DNA of 64,000 nt from Modicisalibacter luteus DSM 23508 (GCF_000378505.1 NZ_KB900003.1:1-64000), one strand, 5' to 3'; counted from the first letter of the stretch, positions 10,705 to 20,224 are shown. Numbers and translations are program-made. The notes: generated from the letters alone by a model not told the origin.

Positions 10705-12390
10705 ATGCAACGCCGAGCAAGGAATGCCGGGTGGCCTCTGGCCGCAGCACTCACTTTCTGCCTGGCCGGGCTGCCTGACAGCGGGGCCGCCGACACACCA
10801 TTGCCGTCTTCTCCCACCCGGGAGACGGTCAGCATTCCACCGCCCCCGGACCTGCTATGGGAAGACCTGTTCTTCGACGTCCAGACCCGAGGCATCTTCG
10901 AGGACAGCAAGACCTTCGTCGACCTGATCCCCACGCAGCCGGCCCCAGCCGTACTGGAGGATTACGAGCGCTTCGCCGAGTCTCCCGCATATACCAGCGA
11001 CGCGGCCCTGCGTAGTTTCGTCGAGGAGCATTTCCGGACCGACCAGGCCGAGGCACATGCCCCGCTACAGGAAGGCCAACCGGTCATCGAGCATATCGAT
11101 GCGCTTTGGCCCGTGCTTACGCGTGAGCCCGACACACGTGAGAGCCGCTGGTCCTCGCGCCTGCCACTGCCATACGCCTATGTCGTGCCAGGTGGCCGCT
11201 TCAACGAGATCTACTACTGGGATTCCTACTTCACCATGCTTGGCCTGCTCGAGAGCGGTCTGCAGGAGCGGGTACGCGACATGGCAAACAACTTCGCTTA
11301 CCTGATCGAGGAATACGGTCATATCCCCAACGGCAATCGAACCTACTACCTGACCCGTTCACAGCCGCCCTTCTTCGCCAGCATGGTCGATCTGGTGGCA
11401 ACGTTCGAAGGAAGCGCTGCCTACATCCGCTATTTGCCTGCGCTGCAGACCGAGTATGACTACTGGATGGAAGGCGCCGAGACACTGGCCCCGGGCGAGG
11501 CCTACCGGCGCGTGGTGCGCCTGGACGATGGACGCCTATTGAACCGCTACTGGGATGACGCCAATACGCCACGTCAGGAATCGTTCAGCGAGGACTTGGC
11601 GACGGCAGACGAGAGTGAGCGACCAGCGGTCGATGTCTGGCGTGACCTGCGGGCGGGCGCCGAAAGTGGCTGGGACTTCTCGTCACGCTGGTTGGCCGAT
11701 GAAGCGACACTGGCCACCATACGCACCACCGACATCGCCCCCGTGGATCTCAACAGCCTGCTCTATCATCTGGAACGGACCCTGGCCAAGGCCCATGCCC
11801 TCGATAGCCAGCATGATCTAGCGAGGGAGTACCGCCAACGTGCCGATGCCCGCCGCCAGACGATTCGCGACGTCTTGTGGAGCGAAGCGGACCAGGCCTT
11901 CGGTGACTACCTTTGGCGACAGGATCGGTTGACCGGCACCCTGAGCAGCGCCACCGCCTTTCCGCTGTTCTACGGTATTGCCGACGCCGAGCAGGCTGCG
12001 GCCACGGCGTTGACCTTGGAGCAGCACCTGCTGATGCCCGGCGGCCTGGTTTCCACTCTCAACAAGACCGGCCAGCAGTGGGATGCCCCCAATGGCTGGG
12101 CGCCGCAGCAGTGGATCGCCATAGAAGGACTGCGTCATTACGGCAACCAGCGCTTGGCGCGAATGATCGCCGAGCGCTGGATAGAGACCAACCTGACGCG
12201 CTATCGGGAGGAAGGCAAGCTGGTCGAGAAATACAACGTCATGGACAATCAGCGAGCCGGGGGTGGCGAATACCCAGCCCAGGACGGCTTCGGCTGGACC
12301 AATGGCGTATTACGCAAGCTGCTAACGCTCTACCCGAATGCATACGATCGACAAGCCGAGACGGCGAGCCGCGTGAGTTCATCAAGGTAG
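10705..12390 (+). CDS. treA: Periplasmic trehalase (GH37)
   Basis: This secreted trehalase would let the cell use external trehalose and recover leaked osmolyte. The 561-residue protein starts with a typical signal peptide: arginines at 3-6, a hydrophobic stretch at ~10-22 and probable cleavage near residue 29 after a small-residue motif. Both GH37 signatures are intact: PGGRFNEIYYWDSY (~162) and QWDAPNGWAP (~457). Within the catalytic domain it closely resembles the cytoplasmic paralogue at 6122, suggesting duplication followed by divergence in targeting. The start has AAGGGA about eight bases upstream. It lies between clpB (divergent) and pgeF (convergent), interrupting the E. coli-type rluD-pgeF-clpB order. 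Confidence 0.9.
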   Translation: MQRRARNAGWPLAAALTFCLAGLPDSGAADTPLPSSPTRETVSIPPPPDLLWEDLFFDVQTRGIFEDSKTFVDLIPTQPAPAVLEDYERFAESPAYTSDAALRSFVEEHFRTDQAEAHAPLQEGQPVIEHIDALWPVLTREPDTRESRWSSRLPLPYAYVVPGGRFNEIYYWDSYFTMLGLLESGLQERVRDMANNFAYLIEEYGHIPNGNRTYYLTRSQPPFFASMVDLVATFEGSAAYIRYLPALQTEYDYWMEGAETLAPGEAYRRVVRLDDGRLLNRYWDDANTPRQESFSEDLATADESERPAVDVWRDLRAGAESGWDFSSRWLADEATLATIRTTDIAPVDLNSLLYHLERTLAKAHALDSQHDLAREYRQRADARRQTIRDVLWSEADQAFGDYLWRQDRLTGTLSSATAFPLFYGIADAEQAAATALTLEQHLLMPGGLVSTLNKTGQQWDAPNGWAPQQWIAIEGLRHYGNQRLARMIAERWIETNLTRYREEGKLVEKYNVMDNQRAGGGEYPAQDGFGWTNGVLRKLLTLYPNAYDRQAETASRVSSSR

Positions 12391-12502
12391 AGACGCCCCG
12401 GCGAGCACAGGCCAGGCAAGACAAACCAGGACGAGGATGTAACGCCACGAGAGTGCACGAGGCCGCGTTCAGCGCCGAGCGACCGATATGCAGCAATAGT
12501 GG

Positions 12503-13258
12503 TTAGCGTAGCCAGATGACACTGGCCATTCTTCCCGTCACGCCGTTATCACGCCGGTAGGAGTAGAAGCGGGATTCGCTTGCCGTGCAGAAGTGGCCCC
12601 CGCTGACATGCGAAACGCCCAACCGCTCTAGCCGCAGTCGTGCCAGGCGATAAAGATCGCCCATGTAATGACCTAGACGATAGGGACTGTGCTCGAAGGC
12701 GCTGGCGGCTTCGGGTTGGACCGCCACGAACGCATCGAAGACTTCCTTGCCGACTTCAAACTGGGCATTGGATATGGCCGGGCCAAGCCAGGCCATGACG
12801 TCATCTGGCGAACAGCCCAGTGCCGCCACGCTCGCTTCCAGCACGCCGCCAGCGAGGCTGCGCCAGCCGGCATGAGCCAAGCCCACTCGCGTCCCTCGAC
12901 GATCGCACAGGAAAACCGGCAGACAATCCGCGGTGAGGATGACACAGGCATGCTGCGTGTCGAACGCCACGGCAGCATCGGCCCTGGGCGACGCTTCGGC
13001 GAACTCGGGCTGGTACTGCTGCACGACATTGGCGCCATGCACCTGATCGAGCCACAGCAGTGGGCGCCGGTCATCTAGTTGCTCGGTCAGCAGGTCGCGG
13101 CAGAGGGCAACCGTCGCTGGATCGTCACCGACATGCAGCGCCGGGTTGAAGGCGGCATAAGGCCCCTGGCTAGGGCCGGTTTCCCGTGTGGTAACGAAAG
13201 CCCCGACAGTGCTGGGGGCCGGCCAGTCGGGAAGCAACAGGGTCGGTTGGTCACTCAT
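12503..13258 (-). CDS. pgeF: Peptidoglycan editing factor PgeF (laccase-domain, YfiH family)
   Basis: In E. coli the member of this family keeps L-serine out of the peptidoglycan stem peptide; related proteins also show purine nucleoside phosphorylase or polyphenol oxidase activity. The 251-residue product carries the family motifs: DQVHGANV, the Cys in TADCLPVFL, the His in AHAGWRSLAGG (~125), and a C-terminal ESRFYSYRRD. These Cys and His residues form the zinc site in relatives. The start has GAGGAG six bases upstream. It overlaps the rluD stop by four bases (ATGA), so the two genes form one operon, as in E. coli. Confidence 0.92.
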   Translation of the reverse strand: MSDQPTLLLPDWPAPSTVGAFVTTRETGPSQGPYAAFNPALHVGDDPATVALCRDLLTEQLDDRRPLLWLDQVHGANVVQQYQPEFAEASPRADAAVAFDTQHACVILTADCLPVFLCDRRGTRVGLAHAGWRSLAGGVLEASVAALGCSPDDVMAWLGPAISNAQFEVGKEVFDAFVAVQPEAASAFEHSPYRLGHYMGDLYRLARLRLERLGVSHVSGGHFCTASESRFYSYRRDNGVTGRMASVIWLR

Positions 13259-14214
13259 GCACGCTCCTCGCTATCGACTCGAAGGTAATCGAGCAACATC
13301 AGCAGATCGTCAGGCAAATCGGCACGAAATTCTATCGTTTCACCACGCCGAGGATGAATGAAGGCCAGCTTGCGTGCATGCAGCGCCTGACGCGGGAACT
13401 CACGTAATATTTCCTTGAGTGTCTCGGACGCGCCGGCCGGAACCTTGAAACGTCCACTATAGAGCGCGTCGCCGATCAGCGGAAAGCGCCGGTAGGCCAT
13501 GTGGACACGGATCTGGTGAGTGCGCCCCGTTTCCAAGCGGCAACGCACATGGGTATGCCCGCGAAAACGCTCGGCGACCCGGTAATGCGTTACCGCCGGT
13601 TTGCCCGACTCGGTCACTGCTTGGCGCTTGCGGTCCTTGGGATGCCGGCCGATGGGTGCATCCACGGTCCCTCCGGCAGTCATAACGCCGATGACCACGG
13701 CATCGTACTCCCGCGATACGGTGCGTGCCTGCAATTGCTCGACCAGGGAGGTCTGCGCCGCCAGGGTCTTGGCCACGACCATCAGGCCACTGGTGTCCTT
13801 GTCGAGACGATGCACGATTCCCGCCCGCGGGATCGCCGCCAGTTGCGGGCAATGATGCAACACGGCATTGAGCAGCGTGCCGTCCGGGTTGCCCGCCGCC
13901 GGGTGCACCACCAACCCTGGCGGTTTATTGATGACCAACACGTCGTCGTCCTCGTGGACGATCTCCAGGTCAATGGCCTGGGGTTCCCAACGCGCCTCGG
14001 CTTCCAGCACGGCGTCAAGCGTCAGGCGCTCGCCCCCGTATACCTTGTCCTTGGGGCGGGCCTGGGCACCATCCAGCGTCAGCACGCCCTGCTTGATCCA
14101 GCTCTTGATACGCTCGCGGGAAAAGTCGGAAAACAGCTCCGCGGCGGCCTGATCGAGGCGCATGCCGACCATGGCATCGGGGATACGTTCGTCGCGATGA
14201 AGGGTTTCTGACAT
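13255..14214 (-). CDS. rluD: 23S rRNA pseudouridine synthase RluD
   Basis: This enzyme isomerises uridines 1911, 1915 and 1917 (E. coli numbering) in helix 69 of 23S rRNA. The 319-residue protein has an N-terminal S4 RNA-binding domain (~18-80) and a catalytic domain with the RluA-family motif HRLDKDTSGL near residue 137, including the essential aspartate. The start at 14214 (MSETLHRDE) is chosen because codons further upstream are not family-like. It is divergent from bamD and coupled to pgeF, the same arrangement as in E. coli, which supports RluD over RluA or RluC. Confidence 0.93.
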   Translation of the reverse strand: MSETLHRDERIPDAMVGMRLDQAAAELFSDFSRERIKSWIKQGVLTLDGAQARPKDKVYGGERLTLDAVLEAEARWEPQAIDLEIVHEDDDVLVINKPPGLVVHPAAGNPDGTLLNAVLHHCPQLAAIPRAGIVHRLDKDTSGLMVVAKTLAAQTSLVEQLQARTVSREYDAVVIGVMTAGGTVDAPIGRHPKDRKRQAVTESGKPAVTHYRVAERFRGHTHVRCRLETGRTHQIRVHMAYRRFPLIGDALYSGRFKVPAGASETLKEILREFPRQALHARKLAFIHPRRGETIEFRADLPDDLLMLLDYLRVDSEERA

Positions 14215-14462
14215 AGTGGGCGGATAGCCTGTGAGTTTCGCCCCTGCGGGCCTTTGCTTTATAGTGAGCCGGATTCGGCCGATTCGAGGCCCTGTACGAC
14301 GCTCGGCGAACATTGGCCAGACGAGGCGGAAGACAGCAAAAAGCGGAGTTTACCTGAGGTGAACACGTAATTTGAGCCGTTTTTCCCAGCCGTAGGGTCG
14401 GGCGCGAACGATTCGTACACAGCCTAGCATGGCCCACTAGATTGCTCGATACGAGGATGACG

Positions 14463-15254
14463 ATGCGCGTTTCTTCCCTTGCTGCCGTGGCACTGACCGC
14501 CGCCCTTCTAGCCGGCTGCGCCAGCAACGAGGTCGCCCCAGACCTGCAGGAACAAGAGCTTTACCAACAGGCCCAGACCTCACTGGATGCAGGGCGCTAT
14601 ACCCGGGCCGTCGATCAACTCGAAGCCTTGGATACCCGGTTTCCCTTCGGCAATTATGCCGAGCAGGCCCAGCTCGAGCTGATCTATGCCTACTATCAGG
14701 TCGACAACTGGGAAGCTGCCCGGGCTGCTGCCAGCCGTTTCATTCGCCTGCACCCGGATCACCCCCAGGTCGATTACGCCTACTACATGCGCGGCCTGGC
14801 CGCTTACCAGGCGGGACGCTTCAGCCTCGAGGGCATGGAACTGATCGATATTTCCAAGCGCGACCTGGGCGCCTCACGCGATGCCTATGTGGATTTCGGC
14901 GAGTTGGTGCGTCGCTATCCCGACAGTCCTTACGCCGCCGATGCACGCCAGCGCATCATTTACCTGCGTAACGTCATGGCGCGCCATGAGCTGCAGGTGG
15001 CTGACTTCTATCTTCGCAAGGGCGCCTATGTCGCTGCCGTCGAGCGCGGCCGCTGGGTAATCGAACACTATCCCCAGGCCACTGCCACGCGTGACGCCCT
15101 GGCAGTGATGGTCGAAGGCTATCTGGGCCTGGAAATGCGCGACCGTGCCCGGGAGGTGTTGGCCACCCTGATCGAGAACGACCCCAACAACGCGCGACTC
15201 AACGGGAACACCTTCGAGCCCGAGCACGTCGACGCCGAGCCGCTCAGACTGTAA
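14463..15254 (+). CDS. bamD: Outer-membrane assembly lipoprotein BamD
   Basis: This is an essential component of the BAM complex that inserts beta-barrel proteins into the outer membrane. The 263-residue protein has a lipoprotein signal peptide with lipobox LAGC, lipidated cysteine at residue 19, and then a series of TPR-like helical hairpins containing the family stretches RYTRAVDQLEAL and YYMRGLA. The start at 14463 has GAGG six bases upstream; an ATG two codons earlier is equally in frame. Divergence from rluD is conserved with E. coli. Confidence 0.93.
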   Translation: MRVSSLAAVALTAALLAGCASNEVAPDLQEQELYQQAQTSLDAGRYTRAVDQLEALDTRFPFGNYAEQAQLELIYAYYQVDNWEAARAAASRFIRLHPDHPQVDYAYYMRGLAAYQAGRFSLEGMELIDISKRDLGASRDAYVDFGELVRRYPDSPYAADARQRIIYLRNVMARHELQVADFYLRKGAYVAAVERGRWVIEHYPQATATRDALAVMVEGYLGLEMRDRAREVLATLIENDPNNARLNGNTFEPEHVDAEPLRL

Positions 15255-15260
15255 CCGCTT

Positions 15261-15292
15261 CGGGCTTCGCCGGGTGACACCGGCGAAGCCCG
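15261..15292. terminator. Strong hairpin between convergent bamD and nadE
   Basis: A perfect 13-bp inverted repeat (15261-15273 with 15280-15292) encloses a 6-base loop, GTGACA. It lies six bases after the bamD stop and just beyond the nadE stop. There is no T run in either direction, but position and strength suggest a bidirectional terminator or RNA 3'-end stabiliser. Confidence 0.6.
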
Positions 15293-15296
15293 ATAC

Positions 15297-16928
15297 TCAT
15301 GCGCCGGGCTGCCAACCGTTGACTACGGGGTAGCGCCGGTCACGCCCGAAGCCCCGTACCGTAACACGCACACCGATCGGTGCCTGGCGCCGCTTGTACT
15401 CGCTGCGATCCACCAGCTGCACCACCTTGTAGACGTCCTCGGACGAGAACCCGGCCTCAATGATCGACTCGGCGCTCATGTCGCCTTCGATATAGCGCTC
15501 GAGAATGGCGTCGAGGACATCGTAACCGGGCAGCGAATCGCTATCCTGCTGATCAGGTGCCAGCTCCGCCGATGGCGGACGCGTGATGACCCGTTCCGGA
15601 ATCGCCGCGTCCTGCGTATTACGCCACTTGGCCAAACGGTACACCCACGTCTTGTAGACATCCTTCAACGCGTTGTAGCCCCCTACCATGTCGCCATAGA
15701 GCGTGGCGTAGCCGACCGCCATCTCGCTCTTGTTGCCGGTAGTAAGCACCATCAACCCCTTCTTGTTGGAGATCGCCATGAGCAGCACACCGCGACAGCG
15801 TGACTGCAGGTTCTCCTCGGTAATGTCCTTCTCGGTGCCGATAAAGCTTTCGGCAAGCGTCTCGGTGAATGCCTCGACCATCGGTGCGATCGGTAGCACC
15901 TCATAATGGACACCGAGCATGCGCGCCTGCTCGGCGGCATCGGCCTGGGAGATTTCCGCCGTGTAGTGGTAGGGCATCATGACCGCATGGACCCGCTCGG
16001 GACCCAGCGCATCCACAGCGATGGCCAGGGAAAGCGCCGAGTCGATTCCGCCCGACAGGCCAAGCACGACGCCCTTGAAGCCGCTTTTGTTGACGTAGTC
16101 ACGCAGTCCGGTAACCAGCGCGCAGTACAGGTTATCCTCGGGCTCCGCCAACGGTTCGCACTCCCCGGGCTCGGGATGCCACACCCCGTCGCGATGCACG
16201 AAGCGCACCGGCATCAGCCCCACCTGCCAGTGCGGCGCCTGTACGCACAGCTTGCCCTCGGCGCTGACCACCAGTGATCCACCATCGAATACCAATTCAT
16301 CCTGACCGCCGATCTGGTTGACATAGACCAGTGGCCGCTGGACTTCCCGAGCCCGCTCGGCCAGCAGATCGATACGCTCGGCAGCCTTGTTCTGATGGAA
16401 AGGTGAGGCATTGAGCGTCACCAGCACGTCGGCGCCCGCCTCCTCGGCCTGACGCACGGGCTTGCCTTCCCAGATGTCTTCGCAAACCAATACGCCCAGG
16501 CGTACACCTCGGTGCTCGATAACCAGCGGGCGGTTTCCGGAGGTGAAATAGCGACGCTCGTCGAATACCTGATAGTTGGGGAGCGCCTGCTTGGCGTATT
16601 CGCCCAGCCACTCACCGTTATAGAGCACCCCCGCCAGATTGTAGTAACCGCCCTCTCGGCGCCCTGGGTAGCCAACGATGACCATCACGTCTCGGGCCAC
16701 CTTGGCGGCCATTCGCTGGCGGGCTTCGGCCAGACGGGTTTCCATCGAGGCGCGCAGTAGCAGATCCTCGGGGGGATAGCCGGTCAGGAATAGCTCGGGC
16801 AGCACCACGACATCGGCCTTGTGTTCGATGCGCGCCTCGCGAACAGCTTCAATGGCACGGTCGGTATTGCCGGGAATGTCACCGACCAGGGGGTCCAGTT
16901 GGGCCATTACCAGAGTCAGGTCTTGCAT
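15297..16928 (-). CDS. nadE: Glutamine-dependent NAD+ synthase
   Basis: This enzyme makes NAD+ from nicotinic acid adenine dinucleotide, with ammonia released from glutamine. The 543-residue two-domain protein has an N-terminal nitrilase-like glutaminase with catalytic triad Glu45, Lys113 and Cys149 (in VLVCEDIWEG), and a C-terminal ATP pyrophosphatase domain with the P-loop LSGGIDSALS near residue 290. This is the larger type of NadE, unlike the ammonia-only ~275-residue E. coli enzyme. It stands alone between convergent bamD and a divergent small membrane-protein gene. Confidence 0.94.
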   Translation of the reverse strand: MQDLTLVMAQLDPLVGDIPGNTDRAIEAVREARIEHKADVVVLPELFLTGYPPEDLLLRASMETRLAEARQRMAAKVARDVMVIVGYPGRREGGYYNLAGVLYNGEWLGEYAKQALPNYQVFDERRYFTSGNRPLVIEHRGVRLGVLVCEDIWEGKPVRQAEEAGADVLVTLNASPFHQNKAAERIDLLAERAREVQRPLVYVNQIGGQDELVFDGGSLVVSAEGKLCVQAPHWQVGLMPVRFVHRDGVWHPEPGECEPLAEPEDNLYCALVTGLRDYVNKSGFKGVVLGLSGGIDSALSLAIAVDALGPERVHAVMMPYHYTAEISQADAAEQARMLGVHYEVLPIAPMVEAFTETLAESFIGTEKDITEENLQSRCRGVLLMAISNKKGLMVLTTGNKSEMAVGYATLYGDMVGGYNALKDVYKTWVYRLAKWRNTQDAAIPERVITRPPSAELAPDQQDSDSLPGYDVLDAILERYIEGDMSAESIIEAGFSSEDVYKVVQLVDRSEYKRRQAPIGVRVTVRGFGRDRRYPVVNGWQPGA

Positions 16929-17039
16929 GACGAGTTGATTCCTTGAATTGGCTGGGGCGAGCGAGGTCTATAAGATAAGCGTCTCTACTCATTGTCCCGC
17001 AAGGTTTGCGCGGAGGCAAAACCACCAATAGGCACTAGG

Positions 17040-17300
17040 ATGAATCTCTTGATTATACGTCTGGTCATCTTCGCGGTGCTTTTCTGGGCCGGCCTCAAGC
17101 TCTACCGGATGTACCGCGAATGGAAATTGTCGCAGGACGAGGAGACCCGACGTCAGCAGCAACTCGACAACGGCCGCATGGTGCGCTGCAGTTTCTGTCG
17201 GGTACATCTGCCAGAAGACGAGGCGCTGAGCCAGGACGGGCGCTGGTTCTGCAGTCGCGAGCACCGCGACCGCTTTCTCGAACAGCAGCCTCCGGCCTGA
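17040..17300 (+). CDS. Small membrane-anchored zinc-ribbon protein (PP0621-like)
   Basis: This is an 86-residue protein of unknown function. An N-terminal hydrophobic segment (about residues 1-20) is followed by a short basic/acidic linker, then a putative metal site with CSFC and a later FCSREH (Cys-x2-Cys ... Cys-x3-His). The architecture resembles the uncharacterised PP0621-type family of pseudomonads. The start at 17040 (MNLLIIRL) is placed directly before the membrane segment; an in-frame codon at 16992 would add 16 polar residues. It is convergent with thiO. Confidence 0.65.
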   Translation: MNLLIIRLVIFAVLFWAGLKLYRMYREWKLSQDEETRRQQQLDNGRMVRCSFCRVHLPEDEALSQDGRWFCSREHRDRFLEQQPPA

Positions 17301-17331
17301 TAGCTCTCGGATTCGTTAGACAAAACTCGGT

Positions 17332-18417
17332 CTAGACGGACAGACGATACGGCTCGGAGTCGACGATCGGCGTGCGGCCCAACAACTGATCCACTAGCAG
17401 GCGGGTCGATGCCGGCGCCAGTACCAGCCCGTTACGGTAGTGTCCGGCGTTGATGTGCAGTCCGTCGATACTCGGTACGGCGCCGATGAAGGGAATGCCA
17501 TCCGGTGACCCTGGGCGCAACCCTGCCCAGTGCCGCTCCACCGAGCAATCCGACAGGGCGGGTATGATGCGCAGGGCACTATCGTGTAGCGACTCTCGCG
17601 CCTCGGCCGTGAGGCTCTTGTCGTAGCCCGTATCCTCAAGTGTCGATCCGGCCAGGATGCGACCGTCATTGCGCGGGATGACGTAACGGCCATCCATCAG
17701 TACCACACGCTCCACCAGCCCCAACGGTGCCTTGAAAAGAATCATTTGTCCCTTCACGGGGCGTACCGGCACACTCACTCCTGCGGTTTCCAGTAATTGG
17801 CCGGCCCAGGCTCCACCACACACGATCACGCACTCGGCATTGAACCGTTCCTCTCGGCTGGCCACACCACTGACACGCCCCCTCTCGATCACTAGGCGCT
17901 CGACCGCAACCCCCTCTCGAAGCTCGACCCGGGACATCGCTGACAGACGGGCACGCAAGGCCTGCGCCAGCCGAGGATTACGGATGCTGCCCAAGGTGGG
18001 CATCCACAGGCCACTCGCGAATCCCGGCGCGGCCTGAGGCTCCTTGGCGTAGAGGAAGTCGGCGCCCACCCGTTCCAGCGGCTTGCCCACCTCGCGCGCC
18101 CAGTCCAGCGCCCGGCCTTCGTCATCGACCCGCAAATAGAGCAGCCCCTTTTGGCGATACTCGGGATCGATGCCCGTCTCTTCCAGCAAGCGCAGCGATA
18201 GCTCGGGGTAGAAGCCTTCGGACCAGCGTGACAACTGAGAAATGGGCATGCTGTAGCGCCAGGGATACAACGGCGAGACGATCCCGCCCCCTGCCCAGGA
18301 TGCCTCTTTCCCGCACTCGCCCCGCTCGACTAACGTCACCCGATGGCCGGCATCGGCCAGTTGCAGGGTGGTCATCATGCCAATGACACCACCGCCCACT
18401 ACCAGAAAATCTCTCAC
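17332..18417 (-). CDS. thiO: Glycine oxidase ThiO
   Basis: This FAD-dependent amine oxidase turns glycine into the imine used to build the thiazole of thiamine. The 361-residue protein begins with the dinucleotide-binding motif VVGGGVIGM (~6-14), followed by the family stretch ECGKEASWAGGGIVSPLYPW (~33-52), and ends with the ThiO-like GHYRNGLVLAP near the C terminus. No other thi genes and no TPP riboswitch are nearby. Its position next to a FimT-type pilin gene is shared with Pseudomonas aeruginosa, where thiO lies beside fimT. Confidence 0.88.
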   Translation of the reverse strand: MRDFLVVGGGVIGMMTTLQLADAGHRVTLVERGECGKEASWAGGGIVSPLYPWRYSMPISQLSRWSEGFYPELSLRLLEETGIDPEYRQKGLLYLRVDDEGRALDWAREVGKPLERVGADFLYAKEPQAAPGFASGLWMPTLGSIRNPRLAQALRARLSAMSRVELREGVAVERLVIERGRVSGVASREERFNAECVIVCGGAWAGQLLETAGVSVPVRPVKGQMILFKAPLGLVERVVLMDGRYVIPRNDGRILAGSTLEDTGYDKSLTAEARESLHDSALRIIPALSDCSVERHWAGLRPGSPDGIPFIGAVPSIDGLHINAGHYRNGLVLAPASTRLLVDQLLGRTPIVDSEPYRLSV

Positions 18418-18473
18418 GACAGGTTCCGTCCTCGCTTATATGGGTTTCTGCCTGCACCACGCACAATGCAACG

Positions 18474-19040
18474 ATGCGAAAAGATACCACTCACGCCCCG
18501 TGGATGCCCCCCGGTGCTACACTGCGAAACCGGCCCCACCAGATAAACTCGGTGCAGAGCGGGTTTACTCTGATCGGGCTACTAGTGGCCATTGCAGTGC
18601 TCGTTGTTATGGTGACTTGGGCGGTGCCGAGCTACCAGCAGTTCGTGGCGAGGAATGAGCTATCCGTCGAAGTGATGCGCTTGAGAACGGCGCTAGCACA
18701 AGCTAAAAACACAGCCATCACACGCCGAGGGACGATAACAGTGTGCCCAAGCCATGATCAGGTAGAATGCTTGGCGGACTGGGCGGCACCGTTAATGATT
18801 CTGGAAGGTCGCGCGGAGGGTGGCTATCGGAAAGGCACCGAGACGATATTGCGAGTCCTCTCGGCGAGTGATGTCGCCAGTATCACATTTCGCAATGATT
18901 ACCGCTATGTGCGTTTTCCCTCGACGGGCTGGCCTAGAGGATATAACGGCACGTTTGATATTTGTGGGCGTGGCGGTCAAGGCGTTCAGTTAATCATGAG
19001 CAATCTGGGGCGAATCAGGCATGAGCATACCAACTGCTGA
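18474..19040 (+). CDS. fimT: FimT/GspH-type pseudopilin with atypical residue 5
   Basis: This is a type IV pilus minor pilin or competence-type pseudopilin. The class III signal reads QSG|FTLIGLLVAIAVL with a hydrophobic helix and then a GspH-like globular region with two cysteines and a glycine-rich C-terminal part. The residue that is normally Glu5 after cleavage is Gly here, which would affect recognition during assembly. The start is uncertain: 18474 gives a 29-residue leader, long for this class, while a GTG at 18552 would leave only three residues before the cleavage site. Neither has a good ribosome site. It faces away from thiO and towards pilX. Confidence 0.72.
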   Translation: MRKDTTHAPWMPPGATLRNRPHQINSVQSGFTLIGLLVAIAVLVVMVTWAVPSYQQFVARNELSVEVMRLRTALAQAKNTAITRRGTITVCPSHDQVECLADWAAPLMILEGRAEGGYRKGTETILRVLSASDVASITFRNDYRYVRFPSTGWPRGYNGTFDICGRGGQGVQLIMSNLGRIRHEHTNC

Positions 19041-19041
19041 T

Positions 19042-20208
19042 TCATTCTACCGTTTCACTCCATTTTATGATTAATGGTTTACTGGGCTTACGCTGACTCT
19101 CATTGTTCACCGACCAGAACTCGCCAGCTTCATCCAAAAGTGCGTATGCCATGTCCAGTGACGCTGCGTTGTATAGATATGTCGCATTGCCGCCGCCAGA
19201 AAACTCCAGGTTCGCAGATATGTATGCCGGCTCATCACTATTATCAACCTCATATGGCGAAACCAGCAGGGCGCCACTGAATACACCTCGCCCACCGCCA
19301 GAAACCGTATAGTTCCCGAGCACAATCAATAGTCCCTCAAAAGAGGGAGTTCCGCTCAGGTCAGCATTGCCATTCACTACCATAATTCCCGAGCCACTAA
19401 AGTTTCCCCGCCCTTGGTTGAAATCGCCATCGATAAAAGTGATCTGAGGGTTACCTTCAGAACCAGCAGAGGGGTCGGTGACACTTTTTGCATAGTAGAC
19501 ATCTGCTTCAGCCCTGAGCAGCTCTACAAAGCTAGAAAATTTACTGGCATCAGTCAGCAGTGATTCGCTTATTGGACTGGATATACCCCCGAGATAATTA
19601 TCCAGCCGGTCTTCTGACAACGCTCCTTCAATAGCATCCGCATCTTGCTCACTCGCTGTTGAAATCGCAGGGTTGCGAGTACCGTCCACTAGTTCCTCAC
19701 CTTCGACATCGAATGCGTTCGAGCTAGCCGGAGAGAACCTACCTAAGGGGGAAGGGATGGTAATCGGCGATAATCCGAGGAAACCATTACTCGGCTTGAT
19801 GACCTGTGCCTCCACAGTTCGCTGAGCCAGGATGCTGTTGCCTGAAAGAACGGCACCGACCCCTCTTACGCGGTAGACGCTCGCACCATGACAATATTCA
19901 ACACGGTAAACCACATGCTGATTCAGTTGAGCGATATCGAGACTCTCCCAGCCGATATCCGGAATAAAGGGAACGAACGTATATTCAGGGCCGGAGCCAC
20001 AAGAGGCACTCCCCTCCGCAGCCACTATAGTTTGCCAATAGCGTGAAATCGCATACTCTGCGGCCATCTTGGCCGAGGCTGCCGAGCGCGCATTTCCCGA
20101 CATGGCCTCTTCCAGCCGAGACGACTGCGTATTACTTAGACCAAGCATCAAGGCGACCGACAAGAGCACGAGGCTGACAACCAAAGCCGCTCCTTTCTGA
20201 CGTTGCAT
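19042..20208 (-). CDS. pilX: PilX-family minor pilin with large C-terminal beta-rich domain
   Basis: The N terminus, MQRQKG|AALVVSLVLL, is a PilX-type prepilin signal that lacks Glu5, as is usual for PilX and GspK initiators. At 388 residues the protein is about twice the length of P. aeruginosa PilX. The extra C-terminal part (~250-370) is rich in short Gly/Ser/Asn beta-like repeats (for example SGSGIMVVNGNADLSG, FEGLLIVLGNYTVSG), resembling right-handed beta-helix segments. The start at 20208 has GGGAG seven bases upstream. It is the last gene of the left-facing pilE-fimU-pilV-pilW-pilX cluster. No pilY1 follows, so this enlarged protein could form part of a tip; that is inference. Confidence 0.75.
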   Translation of the reverse strand: MQRQKGAALVVSLVLLSVALMLGLSNTQSSRLEEAMSGNARSAASAKMAAEYAISRYWQTIVAAEGSASCGSGPEYTFVPFIPDIGWESLDIAQLNQHVVYRVEYCHGASVYRVRGVGAVLSGNSILAQRTVEAQVIKPSNGFLGLSPITIPSPLGRFSPASSNAFDVEGEELVDGTRNPAISTASEQDADAIEGALSEDRLDNYLGGISSPISESLLTDASKFSSFVELLRAEADVYYAKSVTDPSAGSEGNPQITFIDGDFNQGRGNFSGSGIMVVNGNADLSGTPSFEGLLIVLGNYTVSGGGRGVFSGALLVSPYEVDNSDEPAYISANLEFSGGGNATYLYNAASLDMAYALLDEAGEFWSVNNESQRKPSKPLIIKWSETVE

Positions 20209-20224
20209 CACCATGCTCCCGTGG

